Notes: generated from the sequence alone by a model not told the origin. A stretch of 64,000 nucleotides of DNA from Chloroflexota bacterium (GCA_016215025.1 JACRMI010000164.1:62001-126000), one strand, 5' to 3'; shown: positions 34,364 through 42,812, counted from the first letter of the stretch. Numbers and translations: made by a program.

Positions 34364-34726
34364 CTATTCTTCCTCCTTGCGACGGGTCGATGAACGTGCG
34401 GATGATTTTCGTTTGGGCTGACGGGTTGACACCCGCGTCGGGTTCTTTTTTTCAGCTTTTGCGCTATGCGCGGCGGGCGGCTGTGGTTTTGCGGTTTCCT
34501 TTGCGGTTTCCTCTTCGGCTTGTTCTGCCGCTTCTAGTTCCTCTTCTGTTTCCATCTCGCGCGCCTCGATAAAATCATCCAAATGCGACCGGCGCACGCG
34601 ATAGCTGCCTTCCAGCTTGACCGCTCTGAGTTTGCGCGTCTGAATATATCGGCGAACAGTGAACGGAGACAGCCCCAAAATCTGGGCTATCTCGTTGGTC
34701 GTATAAAACTCACGTTTCGCCGTCAA
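34364..34726 (-). CDS. Excisionase-like helix-turn-helix protein
   Basis: 120-residue protein: an N-terminal MerR/excisionase-type HTH_17 domain (TTNEIAQILGLSPFTVRRYI then YRVRRSHLDDFIEARE), a Glu/Ala-rich stretch and a basic Arg/Lys/Ser tail (RQPKRKSSARSSTRRKEEE). DNA-binding regulator or nucleoid-type protein. Its stop touches the ATG of the LysM gene. No integrase is nearby, so an excisionase role is unlikely. Confidence 0.85.
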   Translation of the reverse strand: MTAKREFYTTNEIAQILGLSPFTVRRYIQTRKLRAVKLEGSYRVRRSHLDDFIEAREMETEEELEAAEQAEEETAKETAKPQPPAAHSAKAEKKNPTRVSTRQPKRKSSARSSTRRKEEE

Positions 34727-34836
34727 ACTTCACCTCGCTCTATCTTGCTACATCTTGCGCTATTTTACACCCTGAACAACGGTTTGTCAATATCTTATGA
34801 AACTAAAGATACATAAGGAATTCCGAGCAATAAAAA

Positions 34837-34858
34837 TGGGCGGATTGGCATCCGCCCA
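34837..34858 (-). terminator. Terminator of miaA
   Basis: TGGGCGGAT / ATCCGCCCA with loop TGGC directly after the miaA stop; on the minus strand TTTTTATTG follows. Confidence 0.85.
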
Positions 34859-35758
34859 CTAGAGAAACTTTTCGACAACCTCTCGAATCCTGGTGTAGGA
34901 CACAGTGGTTACATCAAACCACTGGATCCGCTCGTCGCTCAGCCGAAACCAACTGTACTGATGATGCACAAACCGTCGCGTGTCACGCTTGAGCACGCGA
35001 ATCGCTTCCTCGCGCAAGGTCTTGCCCTGCAAGTACGCCGCAATCTGACGATAACCCAAGCCGCTCATTGCGGGCAAGTCCGCCGAATAACCTCGGTCCA
35101 ACAACGCTTGCACTTCGGCGATAAGACCATTCGTAATCATTTGATCGACGCGCGCGTTGATCCGGTCGTAAAGTTGTTCGCGCGGCATCGTCAAGCCGAT
35201 TCGCAACACACGATAATTCGGCGCATCGACCTTTTGCAATTCGCTGATGGGCATCCCTGCTGCCTCCGATACTTCAATCGCACGAATCATCCGCCGCTTG
35301 TTTTTCGGATCGATGCGCGTTGCGCCGACCGGATCGAGTTGCTGCAAGCGCGCGTAGAGCAAGTGCGCGTCGATGCGCTCCAACTCGGCGCGGCGTTCGA
35401 GATTCGGCTTGATGCGCGGAATCGATAATCCTTCCAAGACGGCGCGGACATACAAACCGGTGCCGCCGACCAAAAATGGAATGTTGCCGTGTCTGTGAAT
35501 CTCTGCAATCGCCGTATATGCCAAATGCTGGTACTCGGAAAGCGTGAACGGCTGATCGGGATTGACCAAGTCGATGAGATGATGCGGCACGAGACGCTGT
35601 TCGTCAGCCGTTGGTTTCGCCGTGCCAATGTCCATCCCCCGATAGACGAGTCGCGAATCGGCGCTGACAATCTCGCCGCGCAGGTCCTGAGCAAGTTGAA
35701 TCGCCAGCACCGACTTGCCAACGGCGGTCGGCCCCAGGATTGCAATGAGAGGCTTCAT
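34859..35758 (-). CDS. miaA: tRNA dimethylallyltransferase MiaA
   Basis: MiaA adds a dimethylallyl group to A37 of tRNAs reading UNN codons. 299 residues; P-loop LGPTAVGKS, catalytic DSRLVYRGMDIGTAKP, GGTGLYVRAVLEG and the substrate region DPKNKRRMIRAIEV. Its start overlaps the yraN stop by four bases. Confidence 0.96.
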   Translation of the reverse strand: MKPLIAILGPTAVGKSVLAIQLAQDLRGEIVSADSRLVYRGMDIGTAKPTADEQRLVPHHLIDLVNPDQPFTLSEYQHLAYTAIAEIHRHGNIPFLVGGTGLYVRAVLEGLSIPRIKPNLERRAELERIDAHLLYARLQQLDPVGATRIDPKNKRRMIRAIEVSEAAGMPISELQKVDAPNYRVLRIGLTMPREQLYDRINARVDQMITNGLIAEVQALLDRGYSADLPAMSGLGYRQIAAYLQGKTLREEAIRVLKRDTRRFVHHQYSWFRLSDERIQWFDVTTVSYTRIREVVEKFL

Positions 35759-36138
35759 TCTTCCACCGCACTCTTGATCACTTCCATGCGTCCAAGCTTT
35801 CCCGCCCGATCAACCTCAATCGCGACGAGATCAATTCGCCAAGCGCGATCGGCGCATTCTGCATGCGCTTGCAAAAATTCTTGAGCAAGTCGAATCAAGC
35901 GCTGACGTTTTCGATAGGTGAGCGATTCTTCCGGCGTGCCCATCGCGTTGCCGCGCCGCATTCGCACTTCAACGAACGCGAGTCCATCGGCATCTTCCGC
36001 GATCAAATCCAATTCTCCGATGCGAGTTGGACTGCGCCAATTTCGCGCGATGATTTTATAGCCGCGCTGTTCGAGGAACAGCGCGGCGATGCGTTCGCCA
36101 GAGTCGCCCAGGTTTTTTCGCGCGCGCGTGGTTTTCAT
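35755..36138 (-). CDS. YraN-family (UPF0102) nuclease-like protein
   Basis: Small protein with a PD-(D/E)xK-type fold: GDSGERIAALFLEQRGYKII, GELDLIAEDADGLAFVEVRMR (acid motif; the usual K of the motif is R here) and the late YRKRQRLIRLAQEFL. Function in DNA processing is presumed, not shown. ATG 36138 is preferred: TAGAAT ends 7-8 bases upstream, as in other leaderless genes here; ATG 36156 is in frame. Coupled to miaA. Confidence 0.85.
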   Translation of the reverse strand: MKTTRARKNLGDSGERIAALFLEQRGYKIIARNWRSPTRIGELDLIAEDADGLAFVEVRMRRGNAMGTPEESLTYRKRQRLIRLAQEFLQAHAECADRAWRIDLVAIEVDRAGKLGRMEVIKSAVEE

Positions 36139-36221
36139 CGACGCTGATTCTACCATAGAACCGGGAAAGGATGAAAGATGAAGAATGAAGGATGAATCCC
36201 TTCATTGCTCATCTTTTTACT

Positions 36222-36249
36222 TTGACTTATCGAGCTTTCAGACTACAAT
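36222..36249 (+). promoter_or_regulatory. Strong promoter of the thioesterase gene
   Basis: TTGACT (36222-36227), 16 bases, TACAAT (36244-36249), then six bases to the ATG: predicted leaderless transcript. Confidence 0.65.
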
Positions 36250-36255
36250 CCGCTT

Positions 36256-37104
36256 ATGACACACACATACACCGCGCGCTTTACGATTCGACATTACGAA
36301 CTCAATCTGCAGGGCGAGTTACCCGACAGCACCCTCCAACGGCTCTGTCAAGAAACTGCCATGCAAGCATCCGCCGACGCTGGCTTTGGCTCACAATATT
36401 ATTTAGAGCACAAGAGCGTGTGGGTCATTCACCAAATGACGCTCGAACATTCGCGTCCAATTCATTACGGCGACGAATTGGCTATCACGACCTGGGTCTC
36501 CGATTTTCAACGCGTGCGTTCGCATCGTGAGTATCTTGCGCGCAATGCAGCGACAAATGAAATCGTGGCGCGGGGCCGCGCGTACTGGGCACATCTCAAT
36601 CGCGAGACGCTTATGCCGACTCGCATCCCAGGCGATCTCATAACGCTGTTTGCGTCCAATGGTATTCGCGCCGTCTCACGCACGCAACCGCGCACCTTTG
36701 CCGCGCTGCGATTTGAATTTCCCGATTATCGCACGACGCGACACGTTTTTCGTTACGAAGCTGACGAGATGCAACACGTCAACAATGCAATGTACATCGA
36801 TTGGCTGGAAGAAGCGTTGAACAATTCGATTGCAGACTCTTTGACTTCGCTCCGCCCAGGAGGCGCAGAGTCCGCTCAGAGTGACAATCGATTGTACGTC
36901 TATCGCCACGACATTGAATACGCTCGCTCGGCAGTGCCCGGCGACGAGGTGGACATTGTCGTGCGATTAATTGGCGTAGGGCAGACTGCAAGCGCATGGA
37001 AGTTGGAAATCATGCGTAACGGCGATTCGTTGGTGAAGGATCACATCACCGCGTTGTGGGTCAATAACGCAGGCAAACCAGTGCGAGGGATATGGCAATC
37101 CTGA
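36256..37104 (+). CDS. Acyl-ACP thioesterase-like protein (double hot-dog)
   Basis: 282-residue double hot-dog protein of the FatA/FatB-like family, which releases fatty acids from acyl-ACP. First domain to about residue 130 (VWVIHQMTLEH), second with ADEMQHVNNAMYIDWLEEAL, the typical HVNN catalytic region. Residues about 194-210 (DSLTSLRPGGAESAQSD) are encoded by a fragment of a family B repeat and interrupt the helix-to-strand loop. The stop is directly followed by a family A hairpin. Starts at ATG 36256 with no ribosome site. Confidence 0.87.
   Translation: MTHTYTARFTIRHYELNLQGELPDSTLQRLCQETAMQASADAGFGSQYYLEHKSVWVIHQMTLEHSRPIHYGDELAITTWVSDFQRVRSHREYLARNAATNEIVARGRAYWAHLNRETLMPTRIPGDLITLFASNGIRAVSRTQPRTFAALRFEFPDYRTTRHVFRYEADEMQHVNNAMYIDWLEEALNNSIADSLTSLRPGGAESAQSDNRLYVYRHDIEYARSAVPGDEVDIVVRLIGVGQTASAWKLEIMRNGDSLVKDHITALWVNNAGKPVRGIWQS
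36834..36885. repeat. Family B repeat fragment inside a coding region
   Basis: Reads on the minus strand as GTCACTCTGAGCG then GACTCTGCGCC and GGAGCGAAGTC, with the first 13 bases identical to the copy at 23017. It keeps the thioesterase frame open. Confidence 0.7.
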
Positions 37105-37149
37105 AAAAGTGCGACGCATCCGCCTTCGGCGAGGTGCGTCGCACTTTTT
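37104..37149. terminator. Family A palindrome acting as a bidirectional terminator
   Basis: AAAAAGTGCGACGC pairs with GCGTCGCACTTTTT around a short GC-rich centre. It lies between convergent genes, one base inside the thioesterase stop and two bases from the sugar dehydrogenase stop. Confidence 0.85.
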
Positions 37150-37151
37150 CT

Positions 37152-38489
37152 TCACTTGCCTGTAAAGATCACACGATACACTTGGCCGTTTTTGTCGTCC
37201 GAAATATACATCGCGCCATCGGGTCCAAATACCACATCGGCGGGACGCCCCCAAGCGGTCTGACATTTTTCATTCGCGTCGCGCCAGCCAGTGGCGAATG
37301 TTTCGCTGCGCACCGGCAATCCGTTTTCGATGACGATACGCTGCACTTTGCAATCTCGATAATTGGCAACGTTGTTTGTATTCCATGAACCGTGATATGC
37401 GACGAACAAGTCGTTCTGCATCGATGCTGGGAAATTTGTGCCGCTGACAAATGCCATGCCCAATGGCGCGGCATGTGCCAGATCCGTAAATAACGCAGGC
37501 GCAGCCATCGAACAATCGAATCCTTGCGGCAACGCAATGCGGGTATCGCGCACGAGCGGCTTTTGCGACGGCGGCAAGTTCGCGCCAAGTACCGGATTGT
37601 AGCAATAGGGCCAGCCATAATTTTTCCCGCGCTCGATTTTTGCGACGATGACCTCAGGCGGCTTGTCATCGCTAATCGCATCGGCGCCCATGATGCTCGC
37701 CCACAGTTGCCCATCCTTTGTCCACAAAAAATCGACGGTGTTGCGCAGACCGTCTGCCCACACCGCTTGCTTACGCTTGTCGGCATCTGATGCGAAGGGA
37801 TTATCGCTCGGTATCGATCCGTCCGGATTGAAACGTAAAATCGCGGCGCGCCGGGGATCGGTTTCGGGGGTGCTGTTGCTAGACGATCCGGTGCTGACGT
37901 ACATTTTTCCATCGGGCCCGAAATGCACGGTGCGGGTAAAGTGTCCGCCGCAACACGGAATATTGTCGGTCACTAGCTCGCGCTTGTCGAACGTCGAGTT
38001 GAATCGCTCGACGCGATCGCGTTCGGCGACGTACCACCAACCCTCGTGCCACTCTAAATTGTGCGGAGTTTCCAAATCCTTCGCAACGATTTCGACGCGG
38101 TCGGCAATGCCATCGCGATTGGCATCCGGTAATCGCGCAATTTCGCCGCTGCTCATCAGCGCAACGTACAGCGCACCATCCGGACCGAACGCCATAAATC
38201 GCGGGCGATCTAGGTCCTGTGCGAATGTGCGAATTGCAAATCCCGTTGGCAGGGTAATTCTCTGCGCTGCTTTGTCGGCAGGCGCAAGCGGCAACGTTGC
38301 AACCGGCGCAATCGATGGAGTTGGATTGACAATCGGTGGAACAGTGCTGGCGGCGACGGGAACCTGGGTTGACGCTGGCAAAGTTGGTATGTCAGAATTT
38401 GCCGCCGCGCTGGGTTGACACGCCGAAATAAAAAGCGCGGTCATCCCGATGACCGCGCCATTGAGTCGTTTCATCATATCGAGCCTCAT
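37152..38489 (-). CDS. PQQ-type sugar dehydrogenase / sorbosone dehydrogenase lipoprotein
   Basis: 445-residue six-bladed beta-propeller protein of the soluble aldose dehydrogenase/YliI family. Lipoprotein signal with Cys in LFISACQPS, a Pro/Thr/Val linker, then the propeller (FGPDGALYVALMSSG, HFGPDGKMYVSTGSSSN, KNYGWPYCYNP, FGPDGAMYISDDKNGQVYRV). Members oxidise sugars with PQQ; no PQQ synthesis genes are in the window, so activity is uncertain. Start overlaps the xseA stop by four bases. Confidence 0.88.
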   Translation of the reverse strand: MRLDMMKRLNGAVIGMTALFISACQPSAAANSDIPTLPASTQVPVAASTVPPIVNPTPSIAPVATLPLAPADKAAQRITLPTGFAIRTFAQDLDRPRFMAFGPDGALYVALMSSGEIARLPDANRDGIADRVEIVAKDLETPHNLEWHEGWWYVAERDRVERFNSTFDKRELVTDNIPCCGGHFTRTVHFGPDGKMYVSTGSSSNSTPETDPRRAAILRFNPDGSIPSDNPFASDADKRKQAVWADGLRNTVDFLWTKDGQLWASIMGADAISDDKPPEVIVAKIERGKNYGWPYCYNPVLGANLPPSQKPLVRDTRIALPQGFDCSMAAPALFTDLAHAAPLGMAFVSGTNFPASMQNDLFVAYHGSWNTNNVANYRDCKVQRIVIENGLPVRSETFATGWRDANEKCQTAWGRPADVVFGPDGAMYISDDKNGQVYRVIFTGK

Positions 38490-39697
38490 TCGTTTGTGGT
38501 CGCTTCAAACGCACCGTCGCTAATGCGTACCTCAATCTCTTTGCGACCCACAACTTGTGATTTGTATTTTACCACATGTCCGCTCATTTTTTCGCGCACG
38601 ATGGCATATCCGCGCGCGAGTGTCGCTTCAGGATTCAACGCTGCTAGTTGCCGCACCGTACCGGTGAGCGCACTTTGATCCAATTCGATTTTGCGCCGCA
38701 CCCCGGTCAGGATTCGTCGTGACAATTCATCGACCCGCTGTCGATCATTGGCGACGCGCGCATCCGGTGAGTTGCGCTCAAGCGCATACGTCAATTGCGA
38801 TAACTGCACGCGTCCATCTTCGATACGTTCGTGCGCAAGCTGACCGAGTCGCTGTTCGGCATAGCGTACATTGTCGCGCAGCTCACGCGCATCGGGAACC
38901 GCAAGTTCGGCGGCGGCGCTCGGCGTTGGCGCGCGGACATCCGCCACAAAATCCGCAATCGTGAAATCGGTCTCGTGCCCAACTGCGCTAATGACCGGCA
39001 CCCGCGATTCATAAATCGCGCGCGCGACAATTTCCTCGTTGAACGACCACAAATCCTCAATCGATCCACCGCCGCGTGCGACGATCAGCACATCAATGTC
39101 GAACGTAGTGATTGTCTGAATCGCACCGGCGATCATCGGCGCGGCGCTTGCACCTTGTACGAGCGTCGGCGCGAGCAGAATTTGGACCAGCGGATAGCGG
39201 CGGCGCAGGACGTTGCAAATATCGTGAAAGACTGCGCCATCACGGGAAGTCACGACACCAATGAGCTGCGGAAATTGCGGCAACTCGCGTTTGTGGTCTG
39301 GCGCGAACAATCCCTCGCCGTCCAATCGCGCACGCAAGCGTTCAAACTCTTGCCACAGCTTGCCTGCGCCTGCAAGTTTGATTTCGGTAACGTAGAGCTG
39401 AAGATCGCCGCGCGGCTCGTACAGCGAAATGCGTCCGCGCACCTCAATCGCGTCGCCGTTGCTGGGCAATTGGAAAACTCTGGCAGCATCGCTGCGCCAC
39501 ATGACGCACCGAATCGACGCCTCGCGGTCTTTGAGCGTAAAGTAGAGATGACCGGCGGACGATTGCGTAAAGTTGGAGATTTCGCCGCGCACCCAAACAT
39601 CGCGCAAAACATCGTCAGCTTCGACGACATCTTTGATTTGCCGAACGAGTTGTGCAACGGTCAGTGTGGGAGCGAGATCAAAGAGAGATTGTTGCAT
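38486..39697 (-). CDS. xseA: Exodeoxyribonuclease VII large subunit
   Basis: Catalytic subunit of ExoVII, which degrades single-stranded DNA. 403 residues: N-terminal OB fold (VWVRGEISNFTQSSAGHLYF), central nuclease domain (IGVVTSRDGAVFHDI, VLIVARGGGSIEDLWSFNEE, ISAVGHETDFTIADFVAD) and a coiled-coil C-terminus. ATG 39697 gives the usual N-terminus; a TTG eight codons earlier is in frame. The small subunit xseB is not adjacent on this side. Confidence 0.95.
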   Translation of the reverse strand: MQQSLFDLAPTLTVAQLVRQIKDVVEADDVLRDVWVRGEISNFTQSSAGHLYFTLKDREASIRCVMWRSDAARVFQLPSNGDAIEVRGRISLYEPRGDLQLYVTEIKLAGAGKLWQEFERLRARLDGEGLFAPDHKRELPQFPQLIGVVTSRDGAVFHDICNVLRRRYPLVQILLAPTLVQGASAAPMIAGAIQTITTFDIDVLIVARGGGSIEDLWSFNEEIVARAIYESRVPVISAVGHETDFTIADFVADVRAPTPSAAAELAVPDARELRDNVRYAEQRLGQLAHERIEDGRVQLSQLTYALERNSPDARVANDRQRVDELSRRILTGVRRKIELDQSALTGTVRQLAALNPEATLARGYAIVREKMSGHVVKYKSQVVGRKEIEVRISDGAFEATTNE

Positions 39698-39804
39698 AAA
39701 GAATCCATCGTTGAGAGCCAAGCGTTCTCGATTGAAAGTATATTCAAGTTTTGCTCAAAAGCAACTGGCTTGTATCCCTCGCTTGCCTCAAACGCGCAAG
39801 TCGA

Positions 39805-39833
39805 TTGCTTTTGCAAAATGCCGATGCTATAAT
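39805..39833 (+). promoter_or_regulatory. Promoter of the cation/proton antiporter gene
   Basis: TTGCTT (39805-39810), 17 bases, TATAAT (39828-39833); 50-base leader with GAGGTG before ATG 39884. Divergent from xseA. Confidence 0.65.
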
Positions 39834-39883
39834 CTTCGTGACCCAAGTAACGCGCCGAGTGATCCAACCCGAGGTGCAAGACA

Positions 39884-41878
39884 ATGCATAGTCCAAATTT
39901 GCTCACCAACATTACGATTGCGCTTTTGACCGCCTTTGCCGGTGGGATACTCGCACGCCGTCTCAAACTGCCGACGATTGTCGGCTATTTGCTCGCCGGG
40001 GTTGTGATTGGTCCTTTCACGCCCGGCTTTGTCGGCGATGTGGAAGCAATCAGCCAACTCGCTGAACTCGGCGTGATCTTTCTCATGTTCGGCGTGGGAC
40101 TGCATTTCTCCTTGCACGATTTGTGGGTCGTGCGCGACATCGCTATCCCTGGGGCGATATTGCAAATGACGCTTGCGACTTTGCTCGGTTTTGGTGTCGC
40201 GCAAATCTGGGGTTGGTCGCTCTCGTCTAGTCTTTTGTTTGGACTGGCCATTTCGATAGCCAGTACCGTGGTGCTCTTGCGCCAATTGGTAAACGAAGGA
40301 TTATTGAACTCGGTGCACGGTCGTGTCGCCGTTGGTTGGCTGATTGTGGAGGACATTGCAACCGTCTTTATCTTGGTTGTGATGCGCGCGTTCGCTCCTG
40401 AACTTCAGGGATCGTTCTGGCCCACTGTCGGCATCACACTTGCCAAGTCGGTTGCGTTTATCGCCTTGATGCTCATCGTCGGCGCGCGCTTTGTGCCATG
40501 GCTCTTGTCGCGCATGGCATCGACCGGTTCGCGCGAACTCTTTATCCTGGCCGCAATTGTCGTCGCGCTCAGTACGGCATTTATCGCCGCTGAGCTGTTC
40601 GGCGTTTCGCTGGCTCTCGGCGCTTTCCTCGCTGGAGTCATGGTAAGCGAATCCACCATCAGTTACCAGGTCGGCGCAGATGTGTTGCCCTTTCGCGAAA
40701 TTTTTGCTGTGTTGTTTTTTGTATCGGTGGGTATGCTCGTCAATCCGCTTTATTTATTCGACAATGCGCTCCTTGTGGTTGTAACCACGTTGCTCATCGT
40801 CGTCGCCAAGCCCATTGTAGCCGCATCGATTGGATTTTTATTTCCCTATCCCGCGCGCACGGCGATTGTCGTCGCCGCCGGATTGAGCCAGATTGGAGAG
40901 TTTTCTTTTCTGCTCGGCACTGCCGGTTTGAGTTTGCGTTTGATCGAACGCGATCAGTATTCGTTGATCTTGGCAGGCGCAGTTCTATCGATCCTCTTTA
41001 ATCCGATTGTGTTTCGCGGCATGCCTTTCGTCGAAAGAATTCTACAGCGTTCTCCCTCGCTCTGGAAACGGTTGGATCGTCACGGTCCGGCAAGTTTGCC
41101 GCCGACTGAACATCTCAAAGACCATGTGGTTGTTGTCGGATATGGTCGCGTGGGGCATCACATCGTTCACGTGTTGGAGTATCTTGGCATCCCGCGCTTG
41201 GTCATCGAAGCGGAAGCTTTGCGAATCAAGGAACTCGAACGCACGGGAACGCCGACTCTATTCGGCGATGCTGCCAACACCGAAGTCATTGTTCATGCGG
41301 GATTGGAACGCGCCCAAGCTCTCGTGATAACTTTGCCCGATGAAGCCGCCGTCGAAGTGGTCGTCGCCTTGGCGCGGAAGATCGCGCCCATTTTACCGAT
41401 TATCGCGCGCGCGAGTACGCGCGAAGGGGTGACTCGCCTGACCGAACTGGGTGCTCAGGATGTGATTCATCCTGAACTTGAAGGGGGACTAGAAATTGTG
41501 CGGCACACCCTCTTGCGGCTCAAGGTACCGCCGCATCAAGTGCAAAAGTATACGGAGATGGTGCGCCGCGAGCATTACGATGCCATCATTGATGAGCCGG
41601 AGGAATATCAGGTCCTCGATCAAATGATCAGCGCCGCGCGGGGCATGCAAATTGCATGGCACACGTTGGGCACATCAAGTCGAGTGGTGGGTCGTACCGT
41701 GGCGGATGCTCATCTGCGTGATGTGACCGGCGCATCCATTATTGCAATTATTCGTGACCAGCACTTGATCGCTAATCCCAAGTCTGTGCTAGAGTTTCAG
41801 GCAGGAGATATTGTTGGGATCATCGGAGACGATGAGCAAGTGAATGCGGCTCAGCGATTGTTATCGACGAGCGAATGA
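39884..41878 (+). CDS. CPA2-family monovalent cation:proton antiporter with RCK domains
   Basis: 664-residue KefB/YbaL-like protein. About 12 helices (10-385) with the family's GYLLAGVVIGPFTPGF and a later AFLAGVMVSES; then TrkA-N (DHVVVVGYGRVGHHIVHVLE, about 408-525) for nucleotide sensing and TrkA-C (about 575-664, ending GIIGDDEQVNAAQRLLS). Probably exchanges K+ or Na+ for H+ for pH or osmotic control. No glutathione-binding partner (KefF/G) is nearby. RBS GAGGTG. Confidence 0.92.
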   Translation: MHSPNLLTNITIALLTAFAGGILARRLKLPTIVGYLLAGVVIGPFTPGFVGDVEAISQLAELGVIFLMFGVGLHFSLHDLWVVRDIAIPGAILQMTLATLLGFGVAQIWGWSLSSSLLFGLAISIASTVVLLRQLVNEGLLNSVHGRVAVGWLIVEDIATVFILVVMRAFAPELQGSFWPTVGITLAKSVAFIALMLIVGARFVPWLLSRMASTGSRELFILAAIVVALSTAFIAAELFGVSLALGAFLAGVMVSESTISYQVGADVLPFREIFAVLFFVSVGMLVNPLYLFDNALLVVVTTLLIVVAKPIVAASIGFLFPYPARTAIVVAAGLSQIGEFSFLLGTAGLSLRLIERDQYSLILAGAVLSILFNPIVFRGMPFVERILQRSPSLWKRLDRHGPASLPPTEHLKDHVVVVGYGRVGHHIVHVLEYLGIPRLVIEAEALRIKELERTGTPTLFGDAANTEVIVHAGLERAQALVITLPDEAAVEVVVALARKIAPILPIIARASTREGVTRLTELGAQDVIHPELEGGLEIVRHTLLRLKVPPHQVQKYTEMVRREHYDAIIDEPEEYQVLDQMISAARGMQIAWHTLGTSSRVVGRTVADAHLRDVTGASIIAIIRDQHLIANPKSVLEFQAGDIVGIIGDDEQVNAAQRLLSTSE

Positions 41879-41906
41879 GGAGTGAACGGCTAGATCGCCG
41901 GTGCGC

Positions 41907-42182
41907 TTATTGAGCGCCACCGCACTCGGGGCAGAATTTCGCTTCGAGCGGAATCTGTTTAGCGCAATTCTTGCAAGCCATCGTAGCAGGTTCTTCCGGC
42001 TTGGCAGGCTCTGCGGGTTTAACTTCCTGTTGGATACTCCGCGTAATTTCCTTGGTCGAATTTTGAAATTCGCGCAGCGTCTGTCCAAATGCTTTACCCA
42101 TCTCCGGCAGACGCGATGGACCAAAGATCAAGAGGGCGACGACCAAGATGATCATCAAGTCTTGAGGTTGCAAACCAAACAT
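41907..42182 (-). CDS. TatA-like translocase subunit fused to a zinc ribbon
   Basis: 91-residue protein: N-terminal TatA/TatB unit with one short helix (LMIILVVALLIFGPSRLPEM) and the amphipathic helix (FGQTLREFQNSTKEITRSIQ), then a Pro/Glu linker and a C-terminal zinc ribbon of the zinc_ribbon_2 kind (CKNCAKQIPLEAKFCPECG; two CxxC pairs). The ribbon is not part of normal TatA. FGPSRLPE keeps the family's hinge. It is the last gene of a minus-strand run with a second TatA. TatC is not in the window. Confidence 0.88.
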   Translation of the reverse strand: MFGLQPQDLMIILVVALLIFGPSRLPEMGKAFGQTLREFQNSTKEITRSIQQEVKPAEPAKPEEPATMACKNCAKQIPLEAKFCPECGGAQ

Positions 42183-42215
42183 ATCAAAAGTTCCTTTCCG
42201 ATTTGAGCTGGGGTG

Positions 42216-42380
42216 TTAGTTTTTTTTCGGCGCGTTTGTTTCCTTGCCTGAAACCGCGGTGCGAAATTCGCGGATGGCTTTGCCGATAGAACGCGCCGCT
42301 TCGGGCAAGCGATTTGCGCCAAAAAACAATAGAGCGATCAGGACGATAATCAAAATATCGGACAGTTCGGGGCGCACCAT
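42216..42380 (-). CDS. tatA: TatA/TatE-family translocase subunit
   Basis: 54-residue minimal TatA: helix DILIIVLIALLFFGANRLPE and amphipathic AARSIGKAIREFRTAVSG, then a lysine-rich end. TatA oligomers make the pore of the twin-arginine pathway that exports folded proteins. ATG 42380 with AGAGGAG about 5 bases upstream; the longer frame is repeat sequence. 33 bases before the TatA-zinc ribbon gene. Confidence 0.9.
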   Translation of the reverse strand: MVRPELSDILIIVLIALLFFGANRLPEAARSIGKAIREFRTAVSGKETNAPKKN

Positions 42381-42397
42381 AAATCTCCTCTGAAAAT

Positions 42398-42421
42398 GTA
42401 GGCAAATTGGAAATTTGCCCC
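42398..42421. repeat. Family E palindrome
   Basis: GGCAAATT-GGA-AATTTGCC, between the zinc-ribbon gene and tatA; ends 16 bases before the tatA ribosome site. Confidence 0.8.
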
Positions 42422-42435
42422 ACAACACAGTCAAT

Positions 42436-42600
42436 CTAAGATAACATCCGCTGCATCATCGCGATAACAGCCAAAATGATCTTATCCAAGATGTACGCTT
42501 GCAGCCACATGCCGCCGCACTTGGCGCACGTTTCTATTTGAAAACTCATATACTTGATCGTGCTTAAACTTTGCTGACACTCGGGGCAGAGTATAGCCAC
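42436..42600 (-). CDS. Mini zinc-ribbon protein (zf-TFIIB type)
   Basis: 54-residue protein starting at GTG 42600: MAILCPECQQSL, then CAKCGGMWLQAYILDKII. Two CxxC pairs 20 residues apart and the GG-WL that follows the second pair are the zf-TFIIB signature, usually CPxC...CPxCGGxWLDxGEL. GGAG lies 9 bases upstream. Directly before tatA in the same direction. Function of these small ribbons is unknown; binding to nucleic acid or protein is presumed. Confidence 0.8.
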   Translation of the reverse strand: MAILCPECQQSLSTIKYMSFQIETCAKCGGMWLQAYILDKIILAVIAMMQRMLS

Positions 42601-42621
42601 GGAAATAACTCCAAGGATATA

Positions 42622-42732
42622 TCAGAAAAGCGGCAATAGCTCCGCGGCTAACATGGAAATAACGACGAGTAAAGCGAGCACGATAAATACAATCTTTCGC
42701 CAATTGATTACTTTTTTCTTCATTCTAACCAT
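42622..42732 (-). CDS. Candidate small single-helix membrane protein
   Basis: 36 codons: MVRMKKKVINWRK then a hydrophobic helix (IVFIVLALLVVISMLAAELL) and stop. A TATACT box ends about 8 bases before the ATG on this strand; ATG 42723 is an inner alternative. Positive-inside layout is sensible. It begins a run zinc ribbon, tatA, tatA-ribbon. No homology is claimed. Confidence 0.5.
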   Translation of the reverse strand: MVRMKKKVINWRKIVFIVLALLVVISMLAAELLPLF

Positions 42733-42812
42733 TGCCTGCAAGTATACACTGTTTTCGTTAAAACTACTTTAATTTTACCTAACGAGAACCTTACGATAAC
42801 CTCAAGGTTTTA

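Noticed and set aside
34364-34726. Phage or integrative element marked by the excisionase-like gene
   Set aside because: No integrase, att repeats or phage genes are near; the gene is coupled to a LysM protein and is probably an ordinary DNA-binding protein.
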